The notes under the pieces: generated by a model
What the model was told of the DNA's origin: nothing
The model's database searches: none
What the model saw: only the letters and a program-made list of their open reading frames with translations
Made by a program: the position numbers and the translations under genes
NCBI RefSeq assembly: GCF_932526225.1
Contig: NC_064043.1
Location: 10,707,821-10,771,820, forward strand
DNA length: 64,000 nt
Direction: 5' to 3'
Source: Nematostella vectensis
Taxonomy: Eukaryota > Cnidaria > Anthozoa > Actiniaria > Edwardsiidae
Part shown: one piece after another, positions 58,101-64,000 of the stretch
How positions within the stretch are numbered: the first letter of the stretch is position 1
How the letters are laid out: each line of letters opens with the position of its first letter

Positions 58101-61100
58101 CGTAACAGTTGATATTCCGTGTAATTTAGCGCGTAATTCAGTAAAGAATCCCGCAAAATTTTGATTTTTAAAGAAAAAATTATTGCAAAATCCCACATAA
58201 TTTAGCGCGTAATCTAGCAAAGAATCCCACGTAATTTTGAGTTTTTTTCCACGTAATTCCAGAAGCCCTGATAATACTAGGAGTGGGTTTTTAATTATTT
58301 TGGTTGTTGTAAGTTTTGTTTAGTGGGTGGAGGAGGTGCATAGTATTGCATGTTGTTAGTAAGTAGTCAAGTATTTTCAAGGTACAAATGACAATGTCTC
58401 TTTATTGTGTCTAAAAGTGTTTGATGAAGATGACAGTCAGCAATACCAGCTGGGAGGGAAGTCATCCAAAGATGCAGACGAATGGATTGAAAAGATTAAA
58501 AATGCAAGGTTTGTACCCTTGCTCTAAGATTAGCTAAATAATATAAGAGGACTTTAGACAAAATGCATTTATTTAATCACACAGTCTCACTTATTACCCA
58601 ACTCATAATGACTAATTAACAGCTTCAGTTTATACAGTATTCTAAACACAAAAAAGTTAACAAGCACTTATTAAATTTATTTGATGATTGTCTTGCTAGG
58701 AATAACAATAACAGTAGAACTACTTTACCTTAACAGTGTTTGTTATGTATTTTGATTGTGAGCAATTGTCATGTTAATTTGAAAAGGATCTGGTGATTGT
58801 TAACTATGGTTTATTTTGATCATGATTGTGTACAATACAGTACTGTAGGTGGGATGGAACCATGTTTTATTCCCAGCAGTCAGGTGCAATATTTCCAATA
58901 AGAATGCTGATTTCCATAATATTTGTAAATGTTATTAACTGAAAATTATGTACATCTGGCTTGCCAACTTGACACTGCAAAAAACAAAAACTCATAAGTT
59001 CGTATACTTTATTGTCCGTTAAATGTGATGCCTCTCTCTTTGATTCGTAGCATCATAAAGGCACAAAGCATTGCAAGGTATCCTAGGTTGTTAAGTGGTA
59101 CATTGTAGGTCTCTTAGAGATGTTTTGTTTGTGTTCGTGATGCTGTTAAATTGCCTTTATGCTATAGTTATGAAAGTCTAAGAAACAAGTTGCTAAATTT
59201 GAGGAAACAATTGATGGAGATTACTGGCAAGGTACGGCTGCAAATTGGTCTTGATTGTCACTATGCAATTAAACAAGGACCCGCGGTATAAGAGGCGGTC
59301 CTGGTCCAAGTTGTCATTCTCGCTAGTTCACGTCAATTGCAGAGCTCCATAAATACCGAAAAAGCACAGCTGGGCCGTAGATTAACTTGTTGAAGTTGAA
59401 AATAACGTTCTGTATACACAAGGCAATAACAACGAGCTTCTTGGGAGCAGTTTTCTACGGCAACCAACGAAAAAAATTGTGATTAAAAATGTAATTAAAA
59501 AACAGTGCGCACTCGTTTCAAATGATGCTATTCTTCAGTGCGCGCGTGAAGATTACAAAACCTGAAAGCTTTTTTGCTTCAATATCGCTCCATTCTCTAT
59601 TTCTTATCTATCCAGTCGCCAAAGATGATTGAAAGTATAGTTGTCTTTGCACCATTGATGTTTAAGACATTATTTCGAACTTGATCATATCTCTTTTGCT
59701 TCTTTTTATTGAGCTCTGCTCTAGACAAAGTCTAGTGGGAATGAAAACTTGAACCAGGCATGCGCTTTTTATAAATACTGCAGGTCCTTCATTAAAATTT
59801 ATGATTTAGACAAATCCTATACAATATGCAGGAGTGAATCTAGGGGTAGCGTGAGCAGGCCTTGGCCCCCTTTTTTAGATATTCTATTTAAAATAATGAG
59901 AAATATAAGGAAATCCATGGAAGAACAATGAATCCTGGTCCCCCTGTTTTGAGACCCTTGCTTCTGCCCCCCCTTTTTGGAACTCCAGGATCTGCCCTGG
60001 ATACGGAACAGGCATTTGCGAAAATAGAACTTTGCATTGGCCTAGTTGACGGAGTGAAGAAACAAATTCAGCTCTGCTTTCTTGAAAACCTCGCTTAATT
60101 TTCATCTCCTGTTTTGAATTCTATACCCACCCCTGATAAATCATGTTTTTTTTATTTAGGATCCCTTACCAGAATACCATCCTCTTGCCCTTCAAGAGGT
60201 AAGTTGGGTAACTAACCTTTAAAGTAGACTACTAACTGTCTCTACTTTGGCGGAAAGTCCCAAAACTTCCAAAACTCCGTCAGGGTGCTCACTTAACTTA
60301 GAGCAAAGCCTGATCTCATGATGGTTTTGCACCTACTGTGTGTATTGTTATTATGTTATACAGATGCCAAAATACAGGCTGGCTCATATGAAATGCTTCA
60401 AACAGTATTGTAATATGTAATGTACAGTAGTTCTGTGTTTTTCAACTATATACTAGAATGCGTCTGCGCTCTTTCCAGCCTCTGAAACCAGGCATCAGTC
60501 AGTACTCTTCCACAAGCTCTGCATCAGACACAGATGAAACACCTCTGCTGGAAATGTGCATTGGTGGGTATCCACTCCTTGATCACAAAAGACAATAACT
60601 GGAAGTGTTTCCCTATGAATCTATTTAACTTACAGTACTAGTGTACTATAGACCATAATTTTAAATGGCATCTGAATGCATATATAAAATGACAATGTGG
60701 CTAAGAGAGCTGGTTACTCTGTACCTGTATTCCATGCTCAGTCAAATCAAATACAGTATCTTTATATCTTTATGCAGGCCTTATGGAATTATGTGCCAAT
60801 GCGAAAATGCACAATTTTCCTCTCAACACATAAGTCACCGAATAAGGCACTACCAGTGGTGTAAAATCCTACCCCATTCCTTCCTCGTGAAGCTGTTGAC
60901 TCACTCTTTCATACCTTACAGCATGCAATGGCCTTATCAGCCCTATACCAGACAGGCTCCCAAATGCATTTGTTGAGATAAGAACTATGACTCCGCCCTC
61001 TGTCTCATGGAGCAAGCATGCACAAACCGAGATTATAGAGGTAAACAATAATAAATAATAGAAGTAAACAATGATAATATTCAGGTCGGGCAAGGTTGAG

Positions 61101-64000
61101 TAAAACAAATGTGTTTTTTTTTTCATTCCATATAACTTACATAAAAATAGAATCAGTCATTCTTTGTACTGTGGTTTTTGTAAGTTTACTTGCTGAGTAG
61201 TGACAAAGGGTGTACTGTATATTTGTCCAGGAAGAACTACTAAATTACATTATTTTAGGGTTTAATGAAATTACTTAAGCAAAATTCTTTGCTACATATT
61301 AACATTCTTTTGCTGTTCCTGTTTTTTTCCATTTAGCAAAAGTCAGACCCATACTTCCTGACTACTGTAGTGTTCCCATCAAATGGAACCATTCAAGATG
61401 TGACGAGATTAAAGCTTGCTGTGTTTGATGTCCGGGACAGAGATAAAGAAGAGGTACACAGAATTATACATTTTTTTATCACCCTTTTAAATTTGGAAGT
61501 CAAAACAGTTAAATGGTTCATGGATAAATGCTATTTCTAATGAAGTTTATATCACTAAAAAGTGGATGTGTGTTTGTGTGATTCATGTGTGTTTTTTCAC
61601 TTTAGATGATTCTGCTTGGCCATTCAATGTGTACCATAAGGGATATTGTATCATCTCCTGATAAGAAATTAGTGCTCAGCCTGACGTGAGTTAAATGTCA
61701 ATAGATTGGAAGTTTGAGGCCTACAGTTGCTCTTTACTACACTGACTCACACTTAGGGCTCGTTTTTTTACTGGTGATTCCAGAATGAGAATGATTAGAA
61801 TAGAAAACGCGTCCATTTATCCCGCGTTCCCATTCCGGAATGTAATGAAGGCCATTCCACCCTTTATGCTACCTGTAGCAGAATGACTTGAATGCCATTC
61901 TAAACATTCCTACCAACCATTCCCATTCAAGAATGATAGGGAAAAAACGCACCCTTAGTGTATGTAAACTGTGTGGTGCAGTTCATATCTTTACCGAAAA
62001 GAATTGTTTATTATCATTGTTTCTTGCTTTATGCTCTTGAAAATGATTATAGAAAATTCACTTTTTAAAGAACAGCATACAGTACAATAATGAATTTGAA
62101 TTCTCTTTTTTTTGTTAAATTGCTATGAATTTTACTTACAGTATTTACTCTGATTGAAGCATCCTCTAGATCAAAGCTGGATCGTTTGTTGCAGACTTGA
62201 TCTACACATGTGTACTGAAGGATGTAATATGTGTTACTGTTTTAGGTCTCTGGATACCTCAGTACCATGCGGGACTGTCACACTACTTGGCTGGCAAGTA
62301 TGTTGAAGATTTAGGGTAGAGTCATTTTGTATTAGTGTGAAAATATTCTAAATTACAGTATATAAATACAGTGGGGCCTTCTATGTACAGTATTATATGG
62401 CAAGAAACAAAAAAAAATGCATTGTTATATTGAGAAAATTGTTTAATCAAGATTTATTTTACATATATTTTGGTTGGCAGAACCAGTTAACATTATTTCT
62501 ATGTTATACCAAGTCATAAATTATGTCAAGGTTCCATTCTTTTTTTCTTTCTAGGTAGAACCAGTAAAACCAAGGACAGAATCCCAGCTTTCAATAGATG
62601 TATGCTATTCATCATTCTGCTGTACAAACATATGTTAGATTTACTGTATTTTATGGCCATTTCTTTAATCACATATTTGTCATTAGGGTGATGATACCCC
62701 TCAGGGAAGACGCAACAGTGGCAAAGCCATGGTTCTGGTTGACCAAATACTCACTAGGAGTTACCGTTTCCCCACAAGGTACATAGAATATGTAGGCCAC
62801 AACAGCCTTTTTGTTCTACATGGGTACCATGTACAATTTATTTTTTTCAAATGTTTCAAATTTTTTTCACCAAATACTGCTGCATGTTTTCTGGATCTAT
62901 CTGTGATTCTCACCTTGACAAACTCCAAAGTATGGTGGTAACTCAAATATTTATGTCAAACATCTATGTTAAAGGACTCCTGGGAAGATTTTGAAGGTGG
63001 TGGAATTGATGGGAGAGAGCATGCTGTCATTTAAGATCCCCATACAACTTCTGTAAGTAAACCATTAGATACAACAATATACTATTTTAACATTGGCTCT
63101 ACTGTATCTTTGACACAAACAGAGGATAAACTTGTATTGATAAAATCTGACTGTTTTTTATCAGAAAAATATACATAGCTGAGGAGCAACAACGAATTCT
63201 TGAGCTTCACCATCTTGGAGATGTGAGTTGTCATTCTGGTCTTATTAAAATAAATAAAAATAAATCATAATAAATTTTGTTGTAGGTTTCAAAAACAGCG
63301 TGCGATTGTGAGAATGTCACCATTCTTGATTGCACATGCAGCACGCACACAATGCAAATAAACAATTATAGACTACAAAATATCTGCTAAATTTAGCAGA
63401 TTTGTTTCCTGAAGTTAAATAATCATTTGAATACCATGTTGAGATATAAAGATTGTAACCACACAACGTTCTTCAGCAATAACTAAGAAGACATGAAGAC
63501 GGGAACCGGTTTAGCACGCGCATACAGTGTATTTTTTCATGTAATTTGATTGACATCTCGATCTATGTCACAAATGACTAGACCTGGGCCTTTCAGTTCA
63601 CGGACTTATTTCCGAAGGTTGACCAAAATAACTCAATATTACAGATTTGGGTTATTCGCGCGAACAAGCATCTTATAGGGTCCATACGAACCACATACCA
63701 TTTGGAAGATGAAAATGTAAAGAATTGACCAAATCTATCAATGGTTATATGCACTTTAAATGTTGTTCATTTTTTCTTAGCTGAACCCAGATTGGGAGGC
63801 ATACCGTCAGGAGATAATTGATAACCACTTCAAGCTGATCTGTAATTACAAAGGAGACCTTCGCGACTTGATGCCACTACAAGGTTTGTGTTATTCAAGG
63901 GGATTGTGTACTTCTACCTAAACCTTATACTATTTATTTTCCAAATGTGACTGATAAGTTTGTTGTTTTCTTTCAGTTGGCAATAACTTCAAAGCAAGCA
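55110..64000 (+). CDS. INPP4: INPP4-type inositol polyphosphate 4-phosphatase with N-terminal PH domain (3' end outside window)
   Basis: Eighteen exons read in frame: 55110-55227, 55802-55866, 57040-57127, 58418-58508, 59051-59077, 59168-59231, 60160-60198, 60479-60563, 60922-61040, 61337-61453, 61606-61685, 62246-62297, 62555-62599, 62687-62778, 62975-63052, 63165-63222, 63781-63883, 63977-64000 (partial), giving 448 residues so far. Residues about 20-118 form a PH domain (GVLWLKEKQGHFWSQ, ERWFRLKGNILFYF, DEWIEKIKNA). A helical linker with a Ser-rich patch follows. From about 192 comes the INPP4 C2 domain: PNAFVEIRTMT, SWSKHAQTEIIE, KLAVFDVRDRD, LLGWQVEP. Then come YRFPT, GESMLSFKIP and ELHHLGDLNPDWE, all typical of INPP4A/B. 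The enzyme removes the 4-phosphate of PI(3,4)P2; the catalytic CX5R part lies beyond the window. Human INPP4A/B start at the C2 domain, so the PH domain is notable. Confidence 0.9.
57679..58270. mobile_element. 592-bp hAT-like non-autonomous transposon in INPP4 intron 3
   Basis: CAGGGCTTCTGGAATTACGC (57679-57698) pairs with ACGTAATTCCAGAAGCCCTG (58251-58270), a near-perfect 20-bp terminal inverted repeat beginning CAGGG as in hAT elements. ATAATA occurs directly outside both ends (57673-57678 and 58271-58276), a possible 6-bp part of a target duplication; an exact 8-bp copy is not seen. Subterminal arrays of CGCGTAATTTGGCTTTCTC (left) and GCGTAAT.TAGC.AAGAATCCC (right) are present. No transposase. 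Confidence 0.85.
59051..59077 (+). other. 27-nt symmetric microexon of INPP4
   Basis: Between TTGATTCGTAG and GGTATCC lie 27 bases encoding SIIKAQSIA plus a split codon. Phase is 2 on both sides, so it can be included or skipped without changing frame. It lies just after the PH domain, in the linker to the C2 domain. Confidence 0.7.
59830..60010. repeat. Decayed dispersed repeat in INPP4 intron 6
   Basis: GAGTGAATCTAGGGGTAGCG, TTGGCCCCCTTTTTTAG and CTTCTGCCCCCCCTTTTTGG resemble AGCGGATCTAGGGGGAGGG..AAGCCCCCCCTGG at 50500-50545. Ends are unclear. Confidence 0.45.
61755..61957. mobile_element. About 200-bp MITE in INPP4 intron 11
   Basis: TTAGGGCTCGTTTTTTTACT at the left is mirrored by AGGGAAAAAACGCACCCTTA at the right with a few mismatches. 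The interior is built of inverted CATTC.. and GAATG boxes. No coding capacity and no clear target duplication. Confidence 0.65.

Overview
This is a eukaryotic (metazoan) genomic window. Genes have many introns with GT-AG splice sites and AATAAA poly(A) signals, and the introns and intergenic DNA are full of short inverted-repeat elements and minisatellites. The proteins are strikingly vertebrate-like (polycystin-2, RNF14, INPP4, a VEGFR-type kinase) while the genes are compact, and AT-rich spacers carry many small foldback elements. This fits an anthozoan cnidarian such as a sea anemone (Nematostella-like). The organism is an inference; no sequence search was run.

Layout. (1) 2-16430, plus: the 3' part of a receptor tyrosine kinase with at least 11 immunoglobulin domains, one transmembrane helix, a VEGFR-like kinase and a tyrosine-rich tail. 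Its 5' end lies outside the window. Its introns hold a 26-bp and a 57-bp minisatellite. (2) 16431-21504: repeats only. (3) 21505-22358, minus: a small secreted CUB-domain protein in three exons. (4) 22359-26007: AT-rich transposon-like DNA. (5) 26008-29065, plus: a two-exon RBR-type E3 ubiquitin ligase with a long N-terminal region I do not recognise. (6) 30643-44567, minus: a complete 18-exon PKD2 (polycystin-2) gene; the spliced exons sum to 2865 bp, 954 residues. (7) 45089-45945, plus: a candidate two-exon gene for a 38-residue single-pass membrane microprotein, head-to-head with PKD2. (8) 45946-52427: no recognised gene; a 69-bp minisatellite and simple repeats. (9) 52428-54791, minus: RNF14, two exons, complete. 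(10) 55110-64000, plus: the 5' part of an INPP4-type inositol polyphosphate 4-phosphatase with an N-terminal PH domain before the C2 domain, head-to-head with RNF14.

The genes do not form one pathway. Polycystin-2 is a cation channel, INPP4 ends PI(3,4)P2 signals (a lipid made downstream of receptor kinases such as the first gene), and the two RBR proteins are ubiquitin ligases. The items most worth a second look are the hidden microprotein gene, the very long VEGFR-like ectodomain, minisatellites that have copied a splice donor, the PH-C2 form of INPP4 with a 27-nt microexon, and the RBR ligase flanked by perfect inverted 13-mers. Exon boundaries were set by hand from reading frame, splice consensus and domain continuity.
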